A stretch of 64,000 nucleotides of DNA from Selaginella moellendorffii (taxonomy: Eukaryota > Streptophyta > Lycopodiopsida > Selaginellales > Selaginellaceae). Where the stretch lies: NCBI RefSeq assembly GCF_000143415.4, contig NW_003314432.1, positions 1,862 to 65,861 of the forward strand, read 5' to 3'. A program made the translations under genes and the position numbers. A model generated the notes under the pieces. That model did no database searches and was not told the DNA's origin. It saw nothing but the letters and a program-made list of their open reading frames with translations. How positions within the stretch are numbered: position 1 is the stretch's first letter; the number at the start of each line of letters is the position of its first letter. This document shows, piece after piece, positions 23,577 to 35,086 of the stretch.

Positions 23577-24666
23577 TGTCGCGAATGTGACTTCGGGTAT
23601 CAAAAGTTATCTGTTGGCTAGTCCTTTCGGATATTCTTTCCTTACTGCCACGACGGCAGGAGGTCGGTATTGCTAGGCCTATTATCAATTCCCACTTGAG
23701 CTAGTTGAGAAACTGGTTAATGACCGTGCACTTAAATCGGATAAACATAAGGTAGGAACCTAATGTGTTTCTTGCTAAGCATATTCGGCCTGGTTTGAGA
23801 AAATCCTATCATTGGCTTGCACTTGCTAGTATCAAGAACCCCCGCGATATTGAGATTGGTCCCTTAATATTCGCTAGATGATAGTTTACCGTGTCTACCA
23901 AACACCCTCGCTATCATGCCCTTTTGTGTTAATCTCATTTCGGTCTCAAATGCTATTTATGGAAAGTGTCTAGATTTTTTCATTTGGCACATCTACGGAA
24001 TGTAGAGATTGTCCTGAACATAATGGTGTTTGTCCCATGCCTAAATTCGCAATCTAAAGATATTCTATATTTAGTAAGTTTCGAGTTTGTCTGGGTGAAA
24101 GCCCAAAGCATATGTTCCTCATAGTTGTGGGGGGTTCTAAATGTATAATAGGGATAGTGGGTAGGTCGGGCATGGCTGACCAACCTAAGGCATAGTCTAG
24201 CTTCTGCTTGCGTGCTTGTCCTTGTTCTGCGTCCGGCTTGGGTATAAACCCAAGTTCCATTCCATGCTAGTTGGTGGAGTACCTATATCCTTACATTAGG
24301 CCACAAGTATGTTGAAATAGTGCCAAACTCCATTTGGCTTCGTTTTATGTGCTGGTTTTGGCATTGGGATGCTGGTTACTCTAGGACTGCTTCCAAATTA
24401 CTTCGTGCTCTTGTCCCTTTGCTCCTTAGGCTCTATACTCGAAAGTTGCTCTGTGGTCCGGTTCTGCCACTCCTTGGTTCCATACTTAGGAGTTTGGCTC
24501 TGTACCTTCGTTCAATGGCCCAAGGCCTTGAAACCTGGGTTCCACACCATTGTCCTTGGACATGTGGCATGTGTCATGTGGCATAAAGAGGGTTTAGGTT
24601 CTGCTTCATGGTGTTATCCTATGATAAATCACCATAGGATAAAGGGTCAAAACCACGTGCGCTACA
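23577..24666 (+). repeat. 3' LTR of the LARD-like element
   Basis: Begins TGTCGCGAATG and ends GCGCTACA (canonical TG..CA), 1090 bp. It is the better-preserved LTR copy and covers the part lost in the gap of the 5' LTR. Confidence 0.9.
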
Positions 24667-27600
24667 CTAATCCACTCAAGAAACAAGAGCAAGATTAAAT
24701 ACAACAAATACGAGAAGAGAAGAAATAGCTCCAACAAAAATTAGAAGGAGACAAGCAATAGAAGATTCAAGCTTAAATTGAAATCCTTGAGATTATATTC
24801 AAGACTTTTGACAAAACAACACAAGTTGGCAAACCAAGCAACATCAACACAACCAATGTCGAGGAAGACATAATCAACCAAAATTTAGACTTAGATTAAG
24901 ATTTACCACCACTCAAAACTCCTGATTACAAAGATTACAACACCAACAACTTTCAGTCTTATCCAGCTTCTCTAGAAACTAAACCATCACCAACAGTAGA
25001 AAGATGACACTCATCAACCCAGCAACACCCTATGGCATCATGATTACATATCCAATCTTCACCAGTAACAAAACTGAAGATGCAGAAAAACATTTCCAGC
25101 AATTCAACTAGATTATATAAGTCAATCAGCAAGAAGACAACAAAGAACTTCTATCCCTTTCACACTTAAAAGAAAAGCATTAGAATGGTATTATAACCTT
25201 AATGAAAAACTTAAGTTTTAGGAAAAAGTTAAGCGATTTAAAGAGAAGTACCAACCTGGTGGCACAACAACTGAATACCTAGAACATCTCAAGAGCATCA
25301 AATAAGGTAGTAAAGAAGATATCGAAGACTATACCCGAAGATTCAAATATCACGCAAAGTGCTACAAAGATCTACTCACTGAACAAGGTAAAGTATATTT
25401 GGTATGTACAAGGATTGAAGAAAATATACTAGCAAATGGTTGCTCTCACAAGTATGGAAGAACCTTGAGAAACAACTCTAAAAATTTTTAAGAGTAGAAA
25501 CAACAAGAACAAACAACTCTTCTGATGATAAGGAAGAATACAAACTCGAAGTCATGAAGAAAGACAAGAATCAAGAACTTACCAAAATACTCAAGAAAGT
25601 TACAATCAAGAACAACCTTAAGAAAAAAGAGTATAGTGTACAAAATGTAAGAACAAAGGACACATCCTAACAGAGTGTAACTACTGATTCCTAAGTGTTA
25701 GATTTGTGAAAAAGAAGGATATATAGCAAAGATCTATCAATACAAAAGAGCAACTAAAGTCACATGAGTCGAGAACATACCTTGAACTCATACACCAACT
25801 AAAAGACATTACAATCAACCTAGATAAGAACCATAGCAATGGTACCAGAATCAAGGTACATATAATCCTAACTATAGATGCCATTGACAATACAACAATA
25901 TATGTCTGGGTTCCACTCTAAAACGGGCGTAAGAGAAGCCCGGCAAAACAACTATCAACAACAGTACCACAACAATCGACATTGGAGACCACCTCTGCAA
26001 CAACTAAATTATCAATAGCAAAATCAACAATATGATCCACCACCTAGCACAACAACCATCAATAGCAACCTCAAACTCAAGAAATCCGACCCCAATACCA
26101 ACAACAACAAAATCAAGGAAATCAACCTCCTCAACAAGATCAGCAATATTGAAGAGCTCCTCCAACAAGAAGAAATGTCAACATCAACTAAATCAAAGAT
26201 GAACACTTTGAAGATAAACTTGAGGTAAGAGCTCTAACTCAAAGTCAGAAACAACACTACACTCTTGAAGATGATCTTGAGGAAAAGTCAAAGAACAAGA
26301 ACTCCAAGATGAAGTGCAAAAAACCTCAAAGCACAAATGGCAACAAGGCAAGGAGCTAATCAACACAATTCAGCAAACCCTTCAACAATAACAACTTAAA
26401 GTTGAAGATGATCAGGAAATTGTGACTCAAACTCTGTCAAGAAAAGAGGAACAACCAAAGCCCATCACTAACATTCTTCAACAAAGTATCACACTCACCC
26501 TTCTAGAACTTTCATAGGTAGCTTCATACTTGAGAAAACAACTTCTCAAGATATATTAAGCTTCTCCACCAAAAAACTTCAGCTCAAGTCAAGAAAAAAA
26601 CTAACAACTCATCCCATAAGGCAAACATCCAACCTAGCGACTATGATGAAGATGTACCATGCATCCCAATCACGATAGGAAAGAACAAAGTTATATAAAT
26701 AATCATCAACAACAGAGAAAATATCAACATTATCGAGTATTCAACTTGCAAAGCAATGGGACTTGGATCAATCCACTCTAAACCCTTCAACGTCAAGATG
26801 GCCGACGATCAAAGTGTACAACCATTAGGAATCATGCACAACATTCCTATCAAGATTAAAGATCAAGAATTTAAAGTAACTTTCATCGTACTCAAGATGG
26901 CAAAAGACCAAAGTTGCTACAAAGTACTCTTCAAATGAACTTGGCTCAAGACAATAGACATTATCACATATTGGAGGAATAATACTATCACCCTTGGAGG
27001 ACATAAAGATGCTCCACAACTATCTACCAATATTGTAAAGAAGATCATAAAGAAATTTTAACTAACCACAATCAAACAATATGACTAGAATGAAGGACTC
27101 GATAGCTATGAAGAAGCTCAAATTCTCAAGGCATACCCCGAATTAAAAATACTAATCTAAGTTGATCTTAATTGAATTATCCTGAAGAAAAATAGCAATC
27201 AAGATCCTCAACTTCAAAATAAAGATTTCCAACACCAAGATTTGAAAGAAAAGACAACACCAGCACACATGGAAAAAAAAAAAGAACATTCAAGCATCAA
27301 ACTTGAATCAGCCTACCGAATGAATCCCAACATACAAACCAAAGTCAAGGAAGAATTTGACAAACTCGAAAATGTTAGATTCATCTTCCCAATTCAAAAT
27401 CCAAAATGGCTATCACCACTAGTCATTGTCCCCAAGAAGAAGAACAAGCTTAGGGTTTATGTCAACTATAAGAAGCTCAACAATACAACTCAAAAGAACA
27501 CCTTTTCAATTCCATTCTCTGATGAAATTCTTGATGCAGTTGTAGGATATGAGATGTACTCCTTTCTCAACGGCTTCAGTAGACACAATCAAGTACACAT

Positions 27601-29520
27601 TGCACCTGAAGATCAATACAAGACAGCTTTCATCAATCTATGGGGAGCATACATCTACCTTTGGATGCCTTTCAATTTCTCCAATGCACCATTCATATTT
27701 CAATGAATCATTGACACTTTTTGAGAATACCTCACCGAATTTATGCAAGTTTTTATGGATGACTTCAGTGTCTTCAGCAACAAAGAAAATCATCTCCAAT
27801 GCTTAGAGAAATGCTTCATCAAATACCATAAACACAATATCACATTGAACCCTGACAAGTGCATTTTCTTCGTCAAATTAGGAATTCTACTTGAACATGT
27901 AGTTTCCAAAGAAGGAATCCTCATTGACAACAACAAGACCCTCACAATCACCAACATACAACATCCATTCAACATTTCAAGCTTTTGACATTCCTCGGTA
28001 AGATGGGATACCATCGAAGATTCATCAAAGACTACACCAAGATTGCAAAACTTATCACCGAACTCCTCAAGAAGAATCAAACTTACAATTGGACTTAAGA
28101 TTGTCAAAATGCCTTCATCAACCTCAAAAATTCCCTCACCCAAGCTCCAATACTTGCTCAACAAAATTGGAACAAAGATTTCAACATCCAAGTCGATGCC
28201 TCCAACTACGCCCTCAAAGTGATCCTTTTGCAACAACAAGAAGATCATAAAGACCGACCAATCTACTATGCAAATTGAAGATTCAACTCAGCCAAAATGA
28301 ACTACACTATAACTGAAAAAGAAGCTCTAGCAATGATCTATGCACTCCAAAAGTTTCAATATTACCTACTCGGTAACTTCCTCCACCTTCTTGACAAAAC
28401 AATCCTCACCGACAGAATTGCATGATGGTTCTTACTACGTCAAGAATACAACTTCGAGATCATCTACAAGCTTGGAAGAGAACATGAACACCTAAGCCAC
28501 ATTACAACTGATGAACAACCGAAACACAATATGGACGACTTTCTTGACTCCAATATCCTTTAAATCCACACATCACCAACCTAAATGGACAACATCTACT
28601 ACTACCTCACAATAGCAATAATACCAAGTTGATATTCAACCTTCGACAAACACAAGCAATTTGTCTTGAGGACAAAACCATATTCAGTCGTGGGAAGACA
28701 ATTGTATAAACAAGGAAAACATAACATTTTACAAAGATGTGCAAACTCAGAAGAAACACAAGATCTACTTGAAGAAGCCTACTATGGACAAGTAGGAGGA
28801 CATTTTGCTGAAAAAATCACAGCTTGAAAAATTTTACAAGCAAGATTTTGGTGGCCAACACTTTGGCACAACTAAGCCAAGTTCTATCAAAAATGCGACA
28901 TCTACCAATGAGCCAAGTGTTCACCAAAGAAATAAACTCAAGAACTTCATCCAAAAATTCCACTCAAACCTTTCAATGATGGGACTTGACTTTGTTAATC
29001 CACTTATAACAAGTTCCAAGCAAAACTAGTACATTCTAATTGCAATAGACTATATGATTAAATGGGTTGAAGCTCAATTAATAAAGACTGCTACAACAAA
29101 TAACACAACAAAGTTCATCTATGAAAACATCATCACAAGATATGGCTTACCTTGAGAACTCGTCACTGATCAAGGAACACACTTTATGAATGAAACCATC
29201 AAGATTCTGACTCAAGAATTCACTATCCAACACAAGGCTTCAACACCATACTACCCTCAAGGCAAGGGTCAAGTAGAGTTTACAAACAAGACACTCAAAA
29301 ACATCCTCATGAAAATCATGAAAATAAATCAAAAAGACTAGGACAATCATATCCACGATGCCTTATAGGCATATCAAACCACATATAAGGTTTCAACAAA
29401 TTTGACACCATTCAAGCTCACCTATAGTTTGAAGCTTTGACACCACTCGAGTACATTATTCCATCACTATGAATGGCAATATAATACAAAATCAACCAAG
29501 AAGAATCAATTAAAAGAAGA
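24667..29520 (+). mobile_element. Ty3/gypsy retrotransposon gag-pol, decayed
   Basis: A complete order of domains can be followed despite stops. Gag around 25030-25500 (motif like EDYTRRFKYHAKCYKD in one frame); CCHC knuckle CTKCKNKGHILTEC (about 25637-25680); protease region INIIEYSTCKAMGLGS (about 26722-26770); reverse transcriptase 27300-27990 with LSPLVIVPKKKNKLRVYVNY and active site FMDDFSVFS (about 27752-27778); RNase H with QVDASNYALKVILLQQ and MNYTITEKEALAMIYAL (about 28190-28350); integrase with GHFAEKITA (about 28799), CDIYQ, LVTDQGTHFMN (about 29160) and YYPQGKGQVE (about 29252-29280). The plus strand is A/C-rich. It was split by the LARD-like element at its left side. Related fragments lie at 53790-54050 and 56400-59640 on the minus strand. 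Confidence 0.85.
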
Positions 29521-29599
29521 CTAACCATGCTAGAACAATTTATTGCTAGCTGAGATCCTTTGACTATCTCATTTTGAAGCTTTGGAATGCTCAAGGAGT

Positions 29600-32098
29600 C
29601 TTTTCTAACTTAGCAAAGATGTTGCTTCATATGATATGAGGCTAACTATTATCAAACAGTTCTTTTGATAAAGTTATGCAATCTCATGTGCGAGGCACTA
29701 CTTTGATGATGTCTTATGACTAAGGAGGAACATGAGATGCATGTGAGGCAAATGTTGCCCCTATTGAGGGAGAACAAGCTGTATTATAAACTGTCAAAGC
29801 GTGAGTTCTTCTTGGAGGAGATCACCTATTTCAGACATGTGGTGCCACGAGATGGTGTGTGGGAAGATCCTCAAAAGACTCAGATAGTCATTGACTAGCT
29901 TGTTCCCCCTACTGTGCATGGGTTTCCTTGGTATGGTGGGAGTCTTTTGCCGGTTTGTGAAGGACCTCTCCTTGATTGCTGCTCCTTTGATGGATATTCT
30001 TTGAAACACCACCAAGCATGCTAAGTTGGTGTGGGGTGAAAGTGTCAAGAAGTGTTTGAGTGGTTAAAGCAATCATGTTTATATTCTACAGATATTTGCT
30101 TGTGATAAGGCACTTGTGGTAGAAGGCTAAGCCTCATGCTATGGAGTCTATGCGTTCAGAGGGTATGGCTCATGAGTCCTTTCTCTTTCTGATCCTAGTG
30201 AGGCCATGGGTGTCAGTGTGGACCAAGGAGAGAATGTATCTACTCGTGTTCTAGCTGACACTGCTGTCACTAAGCTTTCTGAAGGAGTGAAGAAGAATTG
30301 TATCAACTCATCTGAGCTGTACAGTTGTTTGTGCAATGAGTTGTGCATAGCCAAGTGCTCAGTGTCCTCTTTGACTCTGGTGCTACACATACTTTCATTA
30401 ACAAGGCTAGTGATGAGGGTATAGCTAAGTTGCATCAAACTTGTGGCTTATGTAGGCAATAGGACAGCAGTCTTGCACCAAGACAGCTCCTGAACTGCCA
30501 ACTCGGGATAGGAAGTTGTATGTTGTAGTTGTTGTGGTCAAAGAGTGGAGGCATTATCTGTATGGTTGGATTTTTCATGTGGATAACTTTACCACTTGTC
30601 ACTCTTTTCACTTGCCAGATGGAGCTTCGAGGCCGGCTAGCTCATTGACTGGAGTTTTTGCAGGAAATGGATGTGCATTCCAAACCACTAGAGGAGTTTA
30701 GGTCTGGGGTTTAAGGTGACTAAAACTGATTTCCCCAGGGATTCCCAAGTAAAAGTCAAAGGGTAATTTTGACCACAGATTACTTGGGAATTCAGAAGAT
30801 TGATGTTTAAAGCAAAGTTACTAGGTTTTCCAAGATCTACAACTTTTCTTTAAGACAATTTTCCTGTTTCTAAAAGGAGTAGACAGTAAAGGTGGTTGTT
30901 TCTCCATTGTCTAGGATGGTGAACTCTATCTCATTTGAGAAGCTCTTCAGTGGTTTGCTAGATGAAATTAAGGAGCTTTCTAACTTCGACTCCTTTGTAG
31001 TGAAGGCACATGCAGTTGTTTTGAAGGGGGATGCCTCATACTTATACAATAATAAGTATGTGCACAGTTGTTAGACCGGCCAGGCGGTCACAATGGATTG
31101 TCAGAAGCATGAAGGTCTCTACCATAGTTAACCTCAGTGGAAGTGGGATAGCATTTTCTATGAGTTTCATAGAAAGTGCTTCAAGGCAATGTTGCTATCT
31201 GGGTTGTTGTGGATTGTGTGATGATGTTGGCTCACTTCTTCCTTGTGAAGACAAATGCTAAGGCTTTTGACCTTGCTCAGCTGTATTTCTCTATGGGCTG
31301 CCTAAGGATGTTGTAAGTGATCGGGATCCCACGTTCACTTTGGAGTTTTGGCAGACGGTGTTCCAGAAGCTTGAGACAAAGCTGAGCATGAGCATCCACA
31401 GTCAAATGGACAAACAAAACGAGTTAATTAGGTGCTGGAAGACATGCTGAGATCGTTTGTTGGTCATCTGAAGAGGCAAGGTATTTGGGAGAAGTATCTG
31501 CCTTTGTTAGAGTTTACCCATAACTGCGCCTTCCATTTGGCTATTGAGATGGCTCCGTTTATGGCAATGTATGGCTTTCAACCTTGGTCCCCTGTTGGTA
31601 TGAACTTGGCTGCACCAGGCAAAGGAGTTGGCTGATGAGCATCATCAGCACAAGTAGTTTCAGGTTGGAGACAAGGTTTTCCTTCGGTTGTCTGAAGCTC
31701 AATGAGCTCTTCAAGGTGGAGGTAGTTCTAAGTTGTTGCCACAGTACTGTGGGCCTTGGATTATTCTCAAACGAATTGGAGACCTTGCCTATCAACTAGA
31801 CTTGCCTAGTGGTGTGAAGATTCATCCCGTCTTCTATGTAGGAAGTTGAAGGCGTGTTTGCATTCTGGTAATATCTTGGACCAGTCTGCGATCAAGATTC
31901 CAGAGATAGATGTTTGAAGGTTGGCCCTACTTGTGTGTTATAGCAATGGCTAGCGCACACACATTGTAAAACTTGGAGAGAGTTACTTATTCAGTGGAAT
32001 GGTCATTCTCCATATGATGCTACATGGGAAGCTGAGGATGATGTTGTTTCCTAATTTTGAGTATGACTTGGATGACATTCCAGAGGAAGAGGAGAAGT
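29600..32098 (+). mobile_element. Ty3/gypsy (chromovirus-like) fragment with scrambled domain order
   Basis: Readable parts in order: reverse transcriptase end (29716-29898, KLSKREFFLEEITYF), a connection motif FLGMVGVFCRFVKDLSLIAAPL (about 29930-29993), then a protease motif LFDSGATHTFINKASDEG (about 30370-30423), RNase H (about 30495-30700, VVKEWRHYLYG), SPLSRMV (about 30900), integrase with WVVVDCVMM (about 31200), SDRDPTFTLEFW (about 31318-31352) and SIHSQMDKQNE (about 31390-31425). A chromodomain-like end (W..YDATWEAEDDVV, then DDIPEEEEK and a stop) lies at about 31975-32098. Chromodomains steer integration to particular chromatin. The protease lies downstream of RT, which is not the normal order. 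Stops throughout. Confidence 0.75.
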
Positions 32099-32139
32099 AG
32101 TTGCTTGCTCTTATCCTTTCTTTCTTTTCTGACCCCGTT

Positions 32140-32811
32140 GATGGCTGGAGGTGTTGTGTTATGTGAGACAGTTAGTGGTTTTGTTAGCGGGATGCTTTTC
32201 TAGCTTCTCCTCCTCAGCTACTGTTCATCATAGTTGGAGCAGAGGGAAAAATGTCACCGTATTTCGTGATGAACCAGCTGATTCTGGACCTAGGTCTCTG
32301 ATCAAAGAGCCAAATACCAACTGCAAATTTGCATGTAAAGAGGTGTTCAAGCATCTTCACGGGGTTTTCATTGCATAGAATACACAGTGTTTTGTGAACT
32401 GTGAGCCAATCACCAACAGGGATGTTGTCCTGCACAAGAAGCCAGCTTACCTTAGCTTCCACCAGTGTCTTCCACATATGTACTTCCGATTCTTCAACTT
32501 TCGCATAAGCTTGGTGTCAATTTTATCCATCAAAAGCTCTCTGCCATGCTTAGACCTGTACATAAAAAAAGACACACTGAACTCATTACCTTCCCAGAAT
32601 AACTGAGCTGGATCCTATATAAGATCAGATATAGGTACTCCCCAAACTAGTGTATTGCAGAGCATTCTCCCAGTTGAACCTTAGGATCCAGTTCAGTGTA
32701 TTTCCCTCTCTGATGTATGGTCCTGATCCTTTTACCGAAGGCAATCCTGGGAACTGGGACCTCCTCGGGAACTATACATGGAAACAGTGCACCACTGTTA
32801 TGGGGATAAAA
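32140..32811 (-). mobile_element. LINE-like remnant, C-terminal zinc-binding RT region
   Basis: On the minus strand, 32477-32214 encodes WLLVQDNIPVGDWL followed by CILCNENPVKMLEHLFTCKF and IWLF. This fits the zf-RVT zinc-binding domain at the end of plant non-LTR retrotransposons (CxxC...HLFxxC..A..IW). Upstream minus sequence (32800-32500) reads in other frames with LNWILRFNWENALQYT and WEGNEF. It breaks off at the LTR of a Ty1/copia element, and similar minus-strand sequence resumes at 38425. Confidence 0.6.
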
Positions 32812-32940
32812 TGATGAGAGAAGCCAGGCCTCACGGCCTAGCGCTCTATAGAAAATGAGAACACTCCCAGAACAATCCCCTGGGATGGATCTCACACAGG
32901 ATGGGAAAGAAAACTAAGAAAGCCCTAAACTGAAGGAATG
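32812..32940 (-). repeat. Copia 3' LTR
   Basis: 129 bp, identical to 38296-38424 except one base near its end (ctgaag against ctaaag). On the minus strand it ends TCATCA. Confidence 0.88.
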
Positions 32941-32944
32941 CGAC

Positions 32945-35086
32945 TTAAGCCAGGTGGCTGTACGCCACGTGGCTGTAACACTGCAAGGACAGGTCGCATA
33001 CTCCAAGCACTTCTCGATGTTTGCAGAAAACAATAGGTGGAAAAGCCTTAGTGAATATATCAGCAACCTGGTCCTCAGTTGCCACGTACTTAAGTATCAG
33101 CTCTCCTCCCATCACTTGTTTTCTGATGTAGTGGTATTTTATTTGTATATGCTTCGTCCTGGCGTGATATCTCGGATTCTCTGAAAGAGCAATCGCTGAT
33201 TGATTATCTGAGAGAATGACCGTGGGTCCTTGTTGCCGTAGCTGCATACTCGCTACAAGCTCACGAAGCCAGCTCGCCTCTTGTGCTGCCCCTGTCAAAG
33301 CTAGATACTCCGCTTCAGTTGTCGACAAGGCTGTCACAGCTTGCCGCTTGCTGCTCCAAGTTACCACTCCATCACCAAGGAAAAAGCAATAGCCGGATGT
33401 AGACTTCCTGTCATCTAAATCCCCTGCTTGCCGCTTGCTGCTCCAAGTTACCACTCCATCACCGAGGAAAAAGCAATAGCCGGATGTAGACTTCCTGTCA
33501 TCTAAATCCCCTGCATAATCTGCATCGGCATAGCCTCGCAAAATAAATGTGTGACCAGAAACCTGCCGTTGATAGCTCAGGCCAAAATTAGCAGTGCCTC
33601 TGAGATAGCGCAAGATGTGCTTCACAGCTTGCCAATGTTGCCAGCCTGGATTCGCCATATACTTAGCCACCTCTCCCACAGAATAAGCAATGTCTGGGCG
33701 GGTACAAACAGCCAAGTAGATTAAGCATCCAACGACCTGGCGATATGGCACAAGCTCCATCTGTTGCTTCTCAGCCTCACTAGGAGACATCTCAGCAGAC
33801 AAATGAGTACTCGCTTGCATTGGAGTAACGGAAGGATTGAGGTTCTCGAGCCCAAACCTGTGCAATACTTCCTCCACATAAGCTCGTTGTGAGAGTGTCA
33901 CAACTCCTGGCCGTGGTCGCTGAACTTGAATCCCAAGGAAAGTGTGCACGGGGCCAAGATCTTGCATCTCAAACTGGGCTCCTAGTTTTCTCTTGATTTC
34001 AGCAAGAAGATCTCTGTTGTTGGAAACAAAGATACCATCGTCCACATACAAGGCCAAAATGACCAAGGCACCATCCTCAATCTTCATATAAACGTTTGAG
34101 TCGGCATGGTTTTTCTGGAATCCAAGAGAAATCAGAAAAGAATCAGTTTTCTTATACCAGATGCGTGGACTTTGTTTCAGGCCATATAAAGCCTTCTTCA
34201 GCCGATAAATCCTTTGGCTCGGATCGAGGCCTGTCGGGAGCTGGATGTAAACCTCCTCAGGAATTTCTCCATGTAAAAATGCGGTCTTCACATACATTTG
34301 CTCCACATAAAGATCATGCTGCGCTGCTAAAGCAAGTAACAGCCTGATAGAAGCCATCTTCACGACCGGGCTGAAAGTTTCTGTAAAGTTTATGCCTTCG
34401 ATCTGAGTAAAGCCTCGTGCCACAAGCCTAGCTTTAAAGCGCTGCACTTCTCCTGAAGGTCCAGCTTTCACGCAGAAAAGTAGCTTTGTCGAAACTACAT
34501 TAGCATTGTGAGGAACTTCATCAGGAAGATACCAGGTTTCATTCTTTGCATGAGCTCGCATCTCAGCATCAATAGCTTCACCCCACGCAGCAGCATAAGG
34601 AGATTTCTTAGCTTGTACAAGCGTAACAGGAATCTTCACCTCTGCTGCTGTGAACATAGCCGTTCGACTCTGATGATAAGAAGCTCTAGCAGCTACTCGT
34701 GCTCGCTTCTCAGCTTGCTCTCGCTGATAAGCTTCACCCTTCGCTGTATAGGTTAAAGGGCGACCAGAGCGGCTCAAAACCTGGATAACATCAGGATCTC
34801 GGTGACGCACAGGTTCAGGAACCATATTCTCAGGTTCAGGAATATTGTGCTCGGGCTCAGGATCAGGAACCACCTCAGGAACGTGATCAGGCTCTGGAGC
34901 TCGTGTCACAGCAGAGGTTGAAGCTCCCGCCAAGTCGAGGTAGAGGATCATCCTCCTCATCTTCCCATGGATGAAAGAAAACAGGCTGTGAGCTCGCCCT
35001 ACTTTCTCCACAAAGAAAACCTGTAGAAGGAACTCCTGGATCCTTGTGACGTTGAAAATACACACGAGATTCATCAAAGATGACAT
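32945..35086 (-). CDS. Copia pol: reverse transcriptase and RNase H
   Basis: A 713-codon frame. The first about 60 codons overlap the integrase frame and are probably out of frame. The copia RT then begins around residue 150 (AAWGEAIDAEMRAHAKNETW) with FKARLVARGFTQIEGINFTE, VKTAFLHGEIPEEVYIQLP and active site LYVDDGIFV. RNase H follows with YADADYAGDLDDRKSTSGY and ALSTTEAEYLALT, ending with HIQIKYHYIR and VADIFTKAF. An 87-bp tandem duplication repeats 29 residues inside RNase H. RT copies element RNA to cDNA in the virus-like particle; RNase H removes the RNA strand. Confidence 0.88.
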   Translation of the reverse strand: MSSLMNLVCIFNVTRIQEFLLQVFFVEKVGRAHSLFSFIHGKMRRMILYLDLAGASTSAVTRAPEPDHVPEVVPDPEPEHNIPEPENMVPEPVRHRDPDVIQVLSRSGRPLTYTAKGEAYQREQAEKRARVAARASYHQSRTAMFTAAEVKIPVTLVQAKKSPYAAAWGEAIDAEMRAHAKNETWYLPDEVPHNANVVSTKLLFCVKAGPSGEVQRFKARLVARGFTQIEGINFTETFSPVVKMASIRLLLALAAQHDLYVEQMYVKTAFLHGEIPEEVYIQLPTGLDPSQRIYRLKKALYGLKQSPRIWYKKTDSFLISLGFQKNHADSNVYMKIEDGALVILALYVDDGIFVSNNRDLLAEIKRKLGAQFEMQDLGPVHTFLGIQVQRPRPGVVTLSQRAYVEEVLHRFGLENLNPSVTPMQASTHLSAEMSPSEAEKQQMELVPYRQVVGCLIYLAVCTRPDIAYSVGEVAKYMANPGWQHWQAVKHILRYLRGTANFGLSYQRQVSGHTFILRGYADADYAGDLDDRKSTSGYCFFLGDGVVTWSSKRQAGDLDDRKSTSGYCFFLGDGVVTWSSKRQAVTALSTTEAEYLALTGAAQEASWLRELVASMQLRQQGPTVILSDNQSAIALSENPRYHARTKHIQIKYHYIRKQVMGGELILKYVATEDQVADIFTKAFPPIVFCKHREVLGVCDLSLQCYSHVAYSHLA
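33341..33514 (-). repeat. 87-bp in-frame tandem duplication in copia RNase H
   Basis: The unit beginning ttgccgcttgctgctccaag occurs at 33341 and 33428 with one base changed (accaagg/accgagg). It duplicates 29 residues containing DLDDRKSTSGYCFFLGDG. Confidence 0.93.

Larger units (their letters stand above)
17509..24666 (+). mobile_element. Large non-coding LTR retrotransposon (LARD-like)
   Basis: Two long terminal repeats (17509-18644 and 23577-24666) flank about 4.93 kb. The primer binding site TGGTATCAAAGC (18647-18658), like the initiator-Met-tRNA type, follows the 5' LTR by two bases. The polypurine tract ctctagggggggagag (23561-23576) touches the 3' LTR. A 5-bp target duplication with one mismatch (ctgat/ctaat) flanks the element. 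The interior has no gag, protease, RT or integrase motif, and only short frames. This is the pattern of a large retrotransposon derivative that would depend on proteins from another element. LTRs differ at many sites and the 5' LTR holds the assembly gap. Confidence 0.85.

Noticed and set aside
23458-23676. 72-codon frame at the LARD 3' end
   Set aside because: It crosses the polypurine tract into the LTR; no motif.
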